Notes: generated by a model from the sequence alone, not told the origin. DNA of 64,000 nucleotides from Zhengitettix transpicula (GCA_037074705.1 CM073590.1:182436746-182500745), one strand, 5' to 3'; counted from the stretch's first letter, positions 33,616 to 45,110 are shown. Translations and numbers: made by a program.

Positions 33616-35519
33616 CTATCCTGATCCTTTAATTTAGATCCTTCATTTGTTTATAATAAACACAATCGTATCTGAAAATTTAAACAACTTTACTAAGTGA
33701 AACTTTTTATATGAGGGGTACTAATGCGATGTATACTGCCTTTTTGTGCAACGAAAGAGACGTAATACCTCAACACGCCAACAGTTGGCCGAGCACCAAT
33801 CAGAAGTCGCCACGTCAAGGTATAGATTTAAACTTGCAGCTACTTTATCTCCAAATGATTAATTCCCTTCTCAGTAATTAAGGCTGGTATTAATTACTTT
33901 AGACTATGATACGTACACTAATTAATTGATAGCGAGTAATTATCATTTTGTGTCCTTACATTTTCACTACTTCTACGTCCTGAATTGAAGTGTAATAAGA
34001 ATACGCATCGTCAAATCCTATTAAGAATATATAACAGTCAAATAATATTTATTTATAAAACCCCGAAATTTCTTCGCATGAAAAAAAATTAATTTTCCAC
34101 GACTTCATGAAGATTTACTTCTTTGCGTGTAAATATCTAAGTACACTGTAATTTTACTTTATTCTAAATGGCTGAAAGATGTGTCCATGAGCTTTCCCTC
34201 CCAGCGGAATGCTGTCTGGACCACGATGGTTTTTCGCTTGCAAGTGATTGGTATCACACAGGGGGGACGAGTTGTTTAGAAAGGGAACGTACAACCTACA
34301 ACATCGAAAGTGAAAGTGTGAGAAACCGCAGTAAAATCAGCCCTGCAATTTTGAAGTTGACTTATGGCTAGATGCAAGTATTTCGTTTGCGGCCGTTCCA
34401 GCGGTTTCACGATGATCGTAGTCAATGAACCGGGTGTTTGCTGTTACAGAAACAGATCATTGCCATCGGTTAGTATGTCCTCTTCTGTGCATGAAATTAA
34501 TAGCTTTTATATTATTAATTTACCACCAAGCATTGAAATTATTTTAGGTGTATAATTTCCTACTTATACCTTTTCTTTGAGTTATGGAAATTGTCCATGA
34601 AAATGACACGGACAATCCAGTCCTCTCTGAATCGAACTTGACTTAATTCATAACCTCAGTAATATATTGGAAGACGAAATGTTAACAAATTCAGAAATTA
34701 ATGCTGATAAGGCTTTTCCTACCGCAATTCCAACCCAATATTGGGTTCACTAGTTTCGAAGACAAAATTGAAAGTTAGGTTCGGAGGAAACGGTTCCACG
34801 GACAATATTAACCATTTTTTTTTCAAGTAAAAATCAGTTTTTAATTCGATTAAATTTTTTTTCGTTATTTTACGTCTTTCTAGTGTTAATTTGTTTGAAT
34901 TGAGATATTTTTACACGTTTCATCTACGTAAACGCACACTCGCATAGAAGAAAATGATGGTATTTGTTTAATTGAGTCTTCGACGTGGATTTTTGCTTGA
35001 AGACAGTTTTAAAATGAAATTTAGTTTTTCGGTTACTTGTAACATGCATAAAGTTAGCGTTAATTGTTTGATTTTTACAATTCTTCCTGATACAGTTTTT
35101 TTTACGTAATGAGCTGTTTTACAAATAGACAACGGCCAATTTCAAGAGACCGCAACATTTTCTGCAAAACTGCACGTAAAATCTACATTTCTACCAATAC
35201 AGTAACTTTTAACTGAATGTTTTTCATTCAATAGAGGGCAAAGGGTATAGTGTAAATATATACTATATATTTGGGAAGATTACTTTTGAAACTCTAAACT
35301 GGAATTTCTTGCGAATTACGCAAATCATTATGCGTCATTATGGGTTCGTCCATATACAACCTCACAAAGTAGGTAAAAAAAAATACAAATAATATAATAA
35401 CATATGAGAGATGGTGGTTTGTTTAATGGAAGTACAATCTTTCAAGGTTCTGCTGTCATATCCCATGACTCAGTGATTGTAATTTTACGAGGAAAATTTC
35501 AAAAAAAAATATTGCAAGA
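33616..35519. other. Spacer, no gene recognised
   Basis: 34,168-34,555 is GC-richer and open in two overlapping plus frames (67 and 63 codons), but neither resembles a known protein and no splice context is convincing. Confidence 0.35.
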
Positions 35520-36050
35520 TGATTGCCGCGTTTTCCCAAATTGGAGAATGAACTCAATCATGCAATAGATTCAGTGGATGGTCTTGCGCTTTTTTTTCGT
35601 CGCAATCGTGACGAGTTTCTGCGTCTTTACATACGTATTGAAAGATGGATCCCCCACTACACTACGCAGGAAAAACAGTCGGAGCAGTGGGTTCCTTTAG
35701 GTGAAACGGTTCCGAAGAGGACAAAGTCGGTGAAATCGATCGGGAAGGCTACAGCGGTCTTTTTTTAAAGACATACAAGGAATTATCCACATTTTAAAAA
35801 AAGTGCGAACGATGTATGGAGTCTATTATGTGACGTTATTAGACCGTTTGAGCCAAGAAGAAAGTTTTCTTACATCAAGACAATGTTTGCCTTCACATCT
35901 CGGCACCTAAAATGGGGCGTTGGTAAAAAATCAAGTTGAAAAAGATGATTGTCAAAAAAACAACGTAGAACGCTTCGAAAGCTTTCGATTACTACCACAA
36001 ATAAGTGTGAGAAACGCTGCGTGAATCGTATCAGGCTGAAGGAAAATTAT
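35520..36050 (+). pseudogene. Decayed mariner transposase (lineage C)
   Basis: The first frame reads FRRNRDEFLRLYIRIERWIP, then HYTTQEKQSEQWVPLGETVP and KRTKSVKSIGKATAVFF. It follows the RDPxEFLRRFVTVDETWIH, HYTPETKEQSxQW and PKKAKTVxSAGKVMATVF stretch of mauritiana-like mariners. The catalytic DETW has decayed to IERW. A C-terminal echo (RIRLKENYIG, near 36,030) matches KCIELKGDYVE. Multiple stops follow 35,768. This lineage differs from the 26.8-kb element. Confidence 0.7.
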
Positions 36051-36423
36051 ATTGGAATATAAAAATCAATTAATACAAAATAATGGTTTTGAAAGTACTT
36101 GTTGACCTACCGTCATATTTTTACGTGTCTTGAGCGCGAATTCTACTGATTTATATAATTAATTAAACATACGTAGTGAACGTAAATCTGAAGCTCATCA
36201 TTGGGAAGGTTATATGTCTTACATTCTATGTCAGTTAACGATCTATAATTCACTTTCCAACCTGGTGACCTTGGACCCACAACCTTGCTCAACTCTCAGA
36301 TCCGAGGTAACTGAAGCAACTACTAACGGTTCGCTGAAGATTATTAGTAACGGCTACATAGTGTCAATACTCTGAAACGAATGTCTGCTATTAACCAGTA
36401 TTGACGAATTTGTTCGTATTCAT

Positions 36424-36443
36424 GAGAAGAGAGAGAGAGAGAG
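36424..36443. repeat. GA microsatellite
   Basis: An AG/GA dinucleotide run of about ten repeats with one interruption. Confidence 0.8.
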
Positions 36444-36779
36444 GTTTAGTGACGGAAATCTGTTAATAATTCGATGGAAAAATTAAATTATGATAGCACA
36501 AGTATTATCTATTAATTTATTCCATTAATAAACATATTAACACTATATTAAACGCAATATAAAAAATTTTCACCAACAAACGGAAATAATAAAAACATTA
36601 TTGGCTACACAGTTTTACCATTTCTACAAAACATACAATTTAAATTAATTACTCTGTTTGTTAATTATTTTGTTAGGAATCCCGAGAGAACTACATCCAG
36701 CAACTACACCGGGTAAACCTACGTTCCTAATATAAATTTTGTTAATAATTCTAGAGATGCATTACAAAATTTGTAGAAA

Positions 36780-36960
36780 AACAATGTAATTACAAAGTTG
36801 AATGTCGGTATTGTAATGCCTGTTATATGGGTCAGACTAAACGAAAGATTCAAACTGGAATTAAAGAACATTTTGCTAATCTAAAACAATTATTTAAAAA
36901 ACAATCTGTTCATACTTCAACAACCATAAGGTTGATGTAAAAAATCTTACATAAAGATTA
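36780..36960 (+). pseudogene. Penelope-like GIY-YIG endonuclease, N-terminal part
   Basis: One frame reads CNYKVECRYCNACYMGQTKR then KIQTGIKEHFAN. This is the start of the Penelope-type GIY-YIG domain: the VYxIxCxxC strand with a Cys pair, then CYIGQT and R-x-L-x-x-R-x-x-EH. The catalytic Arg and the His of EH are visible. It is followed by decayed sequence and then by the retroposon at 36,994. It complements, but does not overlap, the C-terminal fragment at 24,992. Confidence 0.65.
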
Positions 36961-36982
36961 TTCTCAACGTTTGATGAGCGAA

Positions 36983-36993
36983 ATGCTACATAT
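36983..36993. repeat. Target-site duplication, left
   Basis: ATGCTACATAT, identical to 37,540-37,550, directly bordering the oligo-T of the minus-strand retroposon. Confidence 0.9.
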
Positions 36994-37539
36994 TTTTTTT
37001 TTTTTTTTTTAGGGCAACAGGCTACATGAGGGTGATCCACATTGGGCAACTCCCCTTTAATAGCATAGGAAGGGATTAGAAAGGGGGGATGCGGAAGGGT
37101 AGAGGAAGATAGCCAAGGGTTGACTAGGGCCCCCGTGCTATGGTTTAAGGATCCTACCGGCATTCGCCTAAAGAAATGCAGGGAAAACCCTAGAAAAACC
37201 TGCATCGGGTAGGTCGGGCATTGGGTACTTGTCCCACGCCCTTCCGATAGCGGGAGAGGAGTTTGCTGTGGGGACACAGCATTCCCTTCTCCGTGCCTCG
37301 ACCAGTTTAGGAGGCAGCTGGCCGACTATTCCAATAGGAATAGCGGACAACTCTTGCCGTATGCCCAAGGTCTGCGACCCCGGAACATACACCTCTCAAA
37401 ACAGACCCAGGTGCCTCGGCATGTGGGAACCTTAGTTCAAAAAAACCAGAGAGATGTGAGGGCATCCCCATAGGTAGCCCCCGCCAGAGCTCTCTGGGAA
37501 GGTTCACCTGCGAGAAATCGTCTCGGAGGCTTACTTATC
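36994..37539 (-). mobile_element. Full-length ~550-bp poly-A retroposon (copy with 11-bp TSD)
   Basis: A minus-strand insertion of 546 bp, with a T17 run (36,994-37,010) as poly-A, flanked by the 11-bp duplication ATGCTACATAT. It contains the 5' leader with CGAGACGATTTCTCGCAGG, the GCCGAGGCACCTGGGT version of the internal palindrome, and all later landmarks. Long poly-A and perfect duplication make it the youngest-looking copy. Both strands keep long open frames (one starts MSHALPIAGEEFAVGTQHSL on the plus strand), but no known protein is matched. Confidence 0.92.
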
Positions 37540-37550
37540 ATGCTACATAT
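37540..37550. repeat. Target-site duplication, right
   Basis: ATGCTACATAT, the partner of 36,983-36,993. Confidence 0.9.
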
Positions 37551-37578
37551 TAGGTCTAGTACACATTAAATTAATTTA

Positions 37579-38122
37579 TAACTAAATGTAAGCCTGCGAG
37601 AGGATTCTCTCGCAGGTAACCTGCGAGGGATTTTCTCTCGCAGGCAGAACCTTTTAGGAGAGATACGAAGGGGCTACCTTTGGGTATGCCTTTTCCTCTC
37701 CATTTTTGAACTAAGGTTCCCACAAGCCGAGGCACCTCGGCCTGTTTTGAGAGGTGTATGTTTCGGGGTATGGGCATACGGTAAGAGTTGTTCTCTATTA
37801 CCATTGGAATAGTCAGCCAGCTGCCTCCTAAACTGGTCGGGGCACGCGTCCCCACAGCAAACTCCTCTCCCGCTATCGGAAGGGCGTGGGACAAGTACCC
37901 AATGCCCGACCTACCCGATGCAGGTTTTTCTAGGGTTTTCCCTGCATTTCTTATGGCGAATGCCAGATAGGATCCTTAAAATATAGCCCGGGGACCCTAG
38001 TTAACCCTTGGCTACCTTCCTCTACCCTTCCGCATCCCCCCTTTCAAATCCCTTCCTATGCTATTAAAGGGGAGTTGCCCAACTTAGATTACCCTCATGT
38101 AGCCTGTTGTCCTAAAAAAAAA
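37579..38122 (+). mobile_element. Full-length ~550-bp poly-A retroposon (plus copy of a head-to-head pair)
   Basis: About 544 bp, flanked by TTAATTTA at 37,571-37,578 and 38,123-38,130, with an A9 tail. The leader holds two hairpins. The first is CCTGCGAGAG-GATT-CTCTCGCAGG, a perfect 10-bp stem. The second is CCTGCGAG and CTCGCAGG around a 9-nt loop. It stands head to head with the minus-strand copy 39 bp away. Confidence 0.88.
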
Positions 38123-38130
38123 TTAATTTA

Positions 38131-39557
38131 AAATAATTTACCATTTAAATTCCATTTTTGATTTTCTGTTCTGGTTGAAAGTAATCAAATATTGCATTTT
38201 TGTGTGAAAAAATTTAGATACAACAATAAAATCTTTAGATTACATTGACTTTTTTACTCTCATTTCGACCATGAAGGTTGAAGGAGGAGATACAATTGTT
38301 TCACTTAAATTATTTAACATATTAAAATTGTTTCTTAACAAATATATTATACTTATTTTATTTATTTCCATTATATTTCATAAATAATTTTTAGATACCG
38401 TCTGTAGAGGTTTCGAATCAAAGGGAACAAACGTTAGAATGTATTTTAGTTAATATATGTAATAATGTTTATAAATAAATATTCTTACTGTGGGCCAATT
38501 GCTACTAAATTAAATATAGTGTGAATTGTCTCAAAGGTTAACAATGCACCAGAGGAAAATCGGGTGTTCCGATTTTTATTTATCAGTATTTTCATTACTT
38601 AAAATAACTTATAAATCAATAAATGAAAATAATTAAATTTTCTTTTATTTCTCTAAGAAATAAAGGTATTATTCGTTTCGCGACTGTAAAATTGGAGTAT
38701 TATCATAAACGTCTGTGCAAGATTTGATCGCCCAGTTACATTTCATATTTTGAAAACCAAGTCTGTTGTTCCAAACTGACTCCATTTACATTTCATGGCA
38801 CCTTTCTATATGCAATTGTTTCGTAAATAAACGTAAATTGTTGCAGATTTAACACAAATGATATTTAATTTTTTTTTACATTTAGTTTTATCCATCAGTC
38901 TTTTGAGTCAACGGTAGTTCTCAACTTAATATCAACACGTATCAATATTGAGCTAGATGGTTAGCTTTGATTTGGCATCAATGTCAATGAGTAACAGTGA
39001 TAGCATTGATTATAAGTAAGAAGTACAGGGGATGTTTCTTTGGCATGTCCTAGCTTTCGTTTTTTTTATCTCTGAGGAGAAATGAGGGATTTTGTTTAAA
39101 TGTAGGTCCTGCGATTGACAAGAGTGCCATTTTATCAGGATAGCAACTCATGGCGTGTTTCATATCTGATGGTTGGGAAGCTTTCTTCTCGGCAGGTGAG
39201 CTAAACCATGAACTTGATTTTCTAAGAATAGAGGTCGTGACTACGAGAAGCAAAGTGGTAATAATGAGCTGACCTACAGACGGTCTTGCTAGAAAATGCT
39301 CCGTCATCATCAGATGTACCCTGTTGGCGCAAATGAAAGGAAAAAACCCCCCCACAAACAATAGATCCCATAACGTACATTTTCTCCGTAAAACGTAAAC
39401 AAAAAAACTCAGCGGATACCGACTTTCACATTGTAGGGTTAAATTAGAAATGCAAAATAAATTCGTCATGCACCCACATAGTTCCTGTCATTAGTCAATG
39501 CACTCGTGTAATATAAACACTACTTCTATTTTTAAATGAAATATATATCTTTACGAT
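38131..39557. other. AT-rich spacer, no gene recognised
   Basis: A minus-strand open frame of 139 codons (39,050-39,469) is the longest here, but it has no domain or splice support and its composition follows the spacer. Confidence 0.35.
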
Positions 39558-41288
39558 GATTGAGATGCCTTTATTCTGGTTGTAGTTAGTATAAATGTCT
39601 ATGAAAAATTCTTTCCTGTGTCTACAAACTTAAATAGGTTGCAAGATTCCTCAACAAAGATGTTAATATAACACTAATTGGGCTTAAATATTTTAAAGCG
39701 TAGATGTACCGTTACGGACCACCGAATTTTAAATTTAGTAAAATGCGTTTAGAGGATCTGACGATCTAAGCTATATTTGAAATACGCGCACGTGCGTGAA
39801 TGTTCACGTCACTGCGTTTCTCTGGAATAACCGGACCAATTTCAGGCAACCTTGATACCATTTTTTTAAAAAAATTTATTGCTGTTGGTAATTTACAATC
39901 TACTCTTAACACTTTACAGTAATAAATAAATTCCGTCCAGTGGCGGTTCTCCTGGATCTATTCAGTGATGTCTTCCGGAGGTAGCGGTCGGTGATGTATT
40001 TGTTACGGTGGTTTAGTGCTCGATGTTTGCCTTTGGTGGCATACGTCTTGATGGTTACTGCAATGAATGGAGTTTTGTGGTCGTGATGGAGTGTATGGCT
40101 GATGATGTACAACGGTGCATTGACTAGGGTGCGCAATGTCTTTGATCAGAAAGTCAGAAAGATCTTGATATTTGCTGCATCCCCATAATTCGATCCCGTA
40201 AGACCATACAGGTGAGACATACAATCTTGAAAAAAAAAATGCTGATGACGTGAGCAACTCATACGGAATAGAGGGATTGGGGGGAGCGTACAAAATTAAT
40301 TGAGCACGGCCAATATTAGTGTCGAAGCCACCGTTATAGGTATCGCTAAAAGTTCATTGTTTTCAGTCCCAATTACATATAACCTCAGTTTTAGTCAAAT
40401 ATGACTCAATAGAAGCTTGTAAAAGACTGTGGAAATTAAATAGGACATTCTGTAAGGTTATGGAAATAAATAGAAGTCTTAAGAACTTTCTGATCACTTT
40501 CAGAAATCATTATACACCGGTCTAGGACTTACATTGTTCGAGAAATAACAAGACTCACTGTTAGTTAAATTAATATTAGAGGAAACTAGTAAAATGCTTT
40601 ACTTCTAAATTGTATAAAAATTAATTCGAAGGAAAACACAAATAAAATTGAATCGAAACCACATTTGAATTATAACGCTCCAACGGAAATTGTAAATTAC
40701 TTTTTCAACTATCGACGACAAATTAATTTTTTACAGACGTTTTAGTTTTGATCATTAAATATGAAAAGGGCACCAGAAATTACGTATTTGTTTGAGGACA
40801 AAAATTAATTGATTCTTAGAATTAAACAGAACGTATTAAACTTACTTTCTTCCCTTGAATTTACTACGTTGATTGTTATATTTGCATATTTATTGTTCAT
40901 ATAAAAATTATTGTTGTAACTGAATGTAATCTGTGGTATTGACAGTTTGGTATCATAATTTTAAACCATGAGTGGTTTTATTAATCGAGGGGAATAAAAC
41001 CTGTAAATTTTTTATGAATCATAAGAAGCTCATAATATGATCAGTAATATAAATAAATTACGTACACACAATCACGCGTGCGCGTATTTGAAATATAGCT
41101 TAGATCGTCATTTTACTAAATTTAAAATTCGGCGATCCATACCGAAACATCCACGCTTAATAATATTTAAGCCCCATTAGTGTTATATTAACATCTTTGT
41201 TAAGGAATCGTTCAATCTATTTAAGTATCTAGATACAGGAAAGAATTTTTCATTGACATTTGCAATCTGAATAAAGTCATCTCAATCA
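39558..41288. mobile_element. Long inverted-repeat element with a nested relic
   Basis: 39,558-39,799 is the reverse complement of 41,071-41,288 with small indels (GATTGAGATG at the left against CATCTCAATC at the right; GAATTTTAAATTTAGTAAAA against TTTTACTAAATTTAAAATTC). The inner arm ends are CG-rich (ATACGCGCACGTGCGTGA). The arms enclose ~1.27 kb with a jockey-type relic and no transposase, so it is probably a non-autonomous foldback or MITE-like element, or two inverted copies of one repeat. Confidence 0.65.
39903..40290 (-). pseudogene. Jockey-type reverse transcriptase, C-terminal relic
   Basis: The minus strand reads LYVSPVWSYGIELWGCSK and then, after a shift, LRTLVNAPLYIISHTLHHDH. In jockey ORF2 the corresponding sequence is IRPVWTYGIELWGCA, then LRxIVNAPWYVxNxTLHxDL. 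The frame ends ATGRNLFITVKC and a stop at 39,906. At least one shift breaks it. It is distinct from the 22.8-kb relic. Confidence 0.7.
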
Positions 41289-41838
41289 CAGTATTATTTG
41301 GAATATTACATAGATTGAATCAGTATGAATAGTAACTTAACGTATAGAAGTAAAGAGAAACATAGACGTGTCTCGATAACACAATGAAAACAAGGCCCGA
41401 CAGAAAGCAGCTGTGGGATTTCAAAAAATAGTGACCAGTTGTGAGAGAGAAGGTCCACTTTCTCGATTGCGGTGAACCCTGTTTTCTCCCAGCAGTTGTC
41501 CATGTGATAGGTGAGCTGAATCATCCGGGTCGCGACGATATCAGCGCGAAAATTCCAAATGAATCATAGGACCAGATTTCGTTTGTGCGTAACAAAGAGA
41601 AATTTTTCTCCCATACAATTTCCGGATTTACTTTCTGTCGTTTAATCATCTTCAACTGAAACCCTGTGTATGCATTTCAACATGTATATCATCGACATGA
41701 ACAATTCTCTTTGTAATTGACATTCTTTTATTGGCGGAACACCACACTCATTTTACTCGAGGGAAGTATTTCGTCTCTGAGAGATCAACTCGGGTGTGAA
41801 TCCTAATGTGATTCCATATAATTTCGTTTTATGCGTAT

Positions 41839-42577
41839 TGTAACGCGTTTATTTAGGTTTAAGTTTTTCTTTGTCTCGGAAGTGTTGTTTGCTGTGGTCT
41901 TGAGAATTCGAAACCGTGCACGTGCGTGGGGGTGGAGGAGATAAATATATCCACCCAAGTAATTTCGTGTCCTGTCTCGATTGTTGGCCTCAACATGACA
42001 GAATAGTTAGTCATTTTGACTACGGAACTGCAGCTGCGTGCTATAAATCTTGTGACAATGGAAGAGTCAGTAAAACTGACGAAATTTTCTAACAATGAAA
42101 AAAGTAAAAGACTGGGAGGATATAAGGGAGGAGATAAGCTTTTGAAAGGGACAGTTGTTCTGCGCTCACCGAAGCTGGTGGATGTGATTAAGAGAGGCTC
42201 CGTAAAGTTGTTGTCTCTGATATAGTTCGAGGCAAAATCGTCGTGAGACAATTTGTTAGTGAAGAGTTCACAGAATTGCACCACACAATTTAGTACGACG
42301 GCTTGCCGGCATTCAATCCCGGAGGCCGACGCCTTAGCCAGCGATCAACCCCTGAGTCGACGCCAGTACGTCGGTACGAGAGCTACAGCAAGCAACACAA
42401 CGCCGAATAGCAGTACGCATTTGGTACGGGCAGCAGATCTCTTCTATGTAAAAACCACAGGTGCCTGAGATAAGAGTTTTCATGTTTAACTTTAATAAAC
42501 TTATAAAATTTCTTTATTCGTCAAACATTTATTTTGATTGAAAGCAATAACCCAGCCCACAAAAATAATTCTTTACA
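41839..42577 (+). mobile_element. Solo LTR, copy 2
   Basis: Starts TGTAACGCG and ends CTTTACA. It is flanked by GTAT at 41,835-41,838 and 42,578-42,581, a perfect 4-bp duplication different from that of copy 1, so the two are independent insertions. Collinear with 14,319-15,154 but ~97 bp shorter, mainly through internal deletions. AATAAA lies near the right end. Open frames inside are not genes. Confidence 0.88.
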
Positions 42578-42664
42578 GTATGAAAGTTTAGAATGGCTCG
42601 TATACATAAATTCTTTCATCGATACTATGAGAAAGTCTAATCGAAAATATATCGCTTTTGAGTT

Positions 42665-42815
42665 TTGTCAACTGACGAGTGTAGTTGTGTCGCTCTAGGC
42701 TCTTCTTACCACATGAAGAAAGGGAGAAGGTCCCCAGAAACGTTGTGTGATATTTTTATTATTACTTATTTTGTCTGTATTTGGCTATCTTTCTTATTAT
42801 TTAATTTTAATTCTG
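42665..42815 (+). repeat. Hammerhead-like repeat unit, single
   Basis: GTCAACTGACGAGTGTAGTT leader, then CACATGAAGAAAGGGAGAAG, CCAGAAACGTTGTGTGATAT and the TGTATTTGGCTATCTTTCTT trailer. The first box is ATGAAGA, so one core base is changed. Confidence 0.65.
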
Positions 42816-44035
42816 ACGAAAATACATTTATTCGCTTTTTTTTTTGCTTTCAACACGAGACAGATAAAACTTCGATGATCTGCGCGTTCGAAACCCAGTA
42901 CCATCGCGATTTAAGTCTCCGGGTCCCGAATAAAATCAACGTGGTCGAAATTTAGAAATTAATCCTGAAACCAATAATTAAAATTGTTTGCCGCCACTAC
43001 CTGAATATGTAAAGTACTGGTCCACAAATTGCATTTCATATTTTTTTTTTGTTTTCGGAATTATATAAATAATATAGTTGAAACGATGTGATCAAATATT
43101 CAGATAAGAAAGAAATATTATTTGTTTATTAAAGGATTGTAAGAAACAAGAGTCTTAACTGAAATTCTATTAAAAATACGAAACTGGAAATGATTTTATT
43201 TCGACGGAACCACGTGGACTCTATGATTTACTCGTAGTGGCATTATATTGACTTATTTCTATAAGCCTTCACAACATTGTAATTTTTTAAGTTAAACTTT
43301 TGTAACATCCCAAACTGCCATCATGTAACACTCCACCACTGTGAACATGTAACATTCCAGCAGTTGGAAATGGGAAGTCCAGATAGATCGTTCACCAACC
43401 GAGCTATACCTCCGTTAGCTCACCTGGCTACCGATCTAGAGGATAAAGGAAGAATTAAGAACAGGAAATAGGAAAGTCGGTAACGTGAGGGTTCGGGTTC
43501 AACTAATTGAACCTAGGCGTAGTGGTTGGTGTTTCGCTGCACTTCAGTCAAATAAGAGCTGATGAAGAATAAAGAGATTTGATAGTTAGAAATAAAATAA
43601 AGTAAGACAAACTGGCGGATAGCACCAGGAGCCACCGACCCGTCTGGAGGTTGGAGCACGACTGTCGTTCCCAAGAAGCTCTGAACAATTCGAAGACTCC
43701 TTTCCCCCTCCCTGATGATTTTAAGTCTCCAATGAGAATTCTTACAGGGTGGAATGATTTCTGCTGCCGTGTGCATGTCTGCATAAGGCACTTAAAATGC
43801 TGACTTCTAGACGCAGCGTTTTCACAGCTGCCTAGGCGGAAGGGGTGAAGATTTATGTTGTTGTGCGTATCGTTACTCACTATATCTAAAGTGATGTCTT
43901 TAACTGCATCAGCGTTCTTGCAGCTGCGCCCTCTTAGGTCCGCTATGCTGAAGAGACGTTATGATAAGAGGGCACGTGTAGACTATTATATTACACTTTT
44001 AATATGAGGGATGATACTGCTGGATGGACACCCAC
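42816..44035. other. Spacer with a tRNA-like stretch
   Basis: No gene. 43,305-43,375 has short repeated CATGTAACATTCCA-like motifs. 43,395-43,500 contains CCGTTAGCTCACCTGGCTAC (A-box-like) and GAGGGTTCGGGTTCAAC (B-box-like), but they are too far apart for a tRNA, so a decayed SINE head is possible. Minus-strand frames at 43,513-43,880 are unrecognised. Confidence 0.35.
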
Positions 44036-44196
44036 CACATTACTTTATCCCTAAACTATAGTCCATGGCTCAAGGTTAACCTTTGGCTACCTTTCTCACC
44101 TTTCCGCATCCCCTCTTTCTATTCCTTCTTATGCTATTAAAAAGGAAAGGCCACCAGTAGATGACCCTCGTGTATTACGTCACCGCCAGAAAAAAA
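44036..44196 (+). repeat. Diverged 3' fragment of the ~550-bp poly-A retroposon
   Basis: CTAAACTATAGTCCATGGCT, TTGGCTACCTTTCTCACC and TTCCGCATCCCCTCTTTC, then ATGCTATTAAAAAGGAAAGG and a GA6-type tail. Strongly mutated, so an old copy. Confidence 0.75.
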
Positions 44197-45022
44197 TATA
44201 AGTTTTAATTAGTCCACACTCTACTACATTAATAAATGAGTTATTCTTTGATTTAAATTATCAGTTTTCTATCTTAATAATTTTCACATTTGCACGTCTT
44301 GCATGGGACTGTGGTAAGCATATTACGTAAATAGTCAAATAGTGGTGAATAATACCTGTTGATGAATACCCGAAATGTTTACGTTTTCCGCCACAAAATA
44401 ATAATTTACTTTCAAAAACCACATGAAGATTATTGTTCCGCGTAGAAGCTTTATAAGAATCTAAGTTGTCGCTGCTTTTGATCGATATCACATTACACGT
44501 GCTCCACGACTCGGCGTACGCAATATTAACCTAGATAGTACAAAATTGTGTTAAGGTTTACGGTTCCGTAAGAAAATATTCACGATATTTCGCAACAGTG
44601 GAGCCTGTACGCGTGTGTATTTCGAAACGAAGTTGTTTCCGTCTCAGTTGGAAACCTTTCCTGAGTGGCGTTATTAAGTGATGTCGACGCTGTCGTGCAC
44701 TGGACTCTGGAAGATGCAATTTAATTTCACCACCACGACGTTTTTTTTTGCTCCGTCCAGTTACGGCGACAGAACTGGAACATAACTTTCTCTGGAGCAA
44801 ATAACAGGACTTCTCTCAACTGCTGCAACTATGTAGAATCGATTCTAAAATACCTTAATATTTATATAGCCCCAGTGGTTTTATCAGTCACATAAAGAAA
44901 TAACTGGGTAAATTTAAGAACAATTTATTTCGGGATTTGCCATTATCAGTTTCATATTCCAATACATTTTGCATAAATTTCCTAAAACGGCGTTATAATT
45001 TCTTTTATCAGTATTTTGTATT

Positions 45023-45110
45023 GGCTATCTTTCTTATTCACAACGTTGTGTGGTATTTATATTGCCCTTTTTTTGTCTGTATTGGCTATATTTCTTATTC
45101 ATTGTTCTTT
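45023..45110 (+). repeat. Hammerhead-unit trailer, rearranged
   Basis: ACAACGTTGTGTGGTATTTA and TTTGTCTGTATTGGCTATAT are present, with an extra copy of TTGGCTATCTTTCTTATTCA before them. The core boxes are absent. Confidence 0.5.

Noticed and set aside
39050..39469. 139-codon minus-strand open frame
   Set aside because: No recognised domain, spacer-like composition and no flanking splice or promoter evidence.
43395..43500. A tRNA gene near GGGTTCGGGTTCAAC
   Set aside because: The A-like and B-like boxes are too far apart and no cloverleaf forms. At best it is a decayed SINE head.
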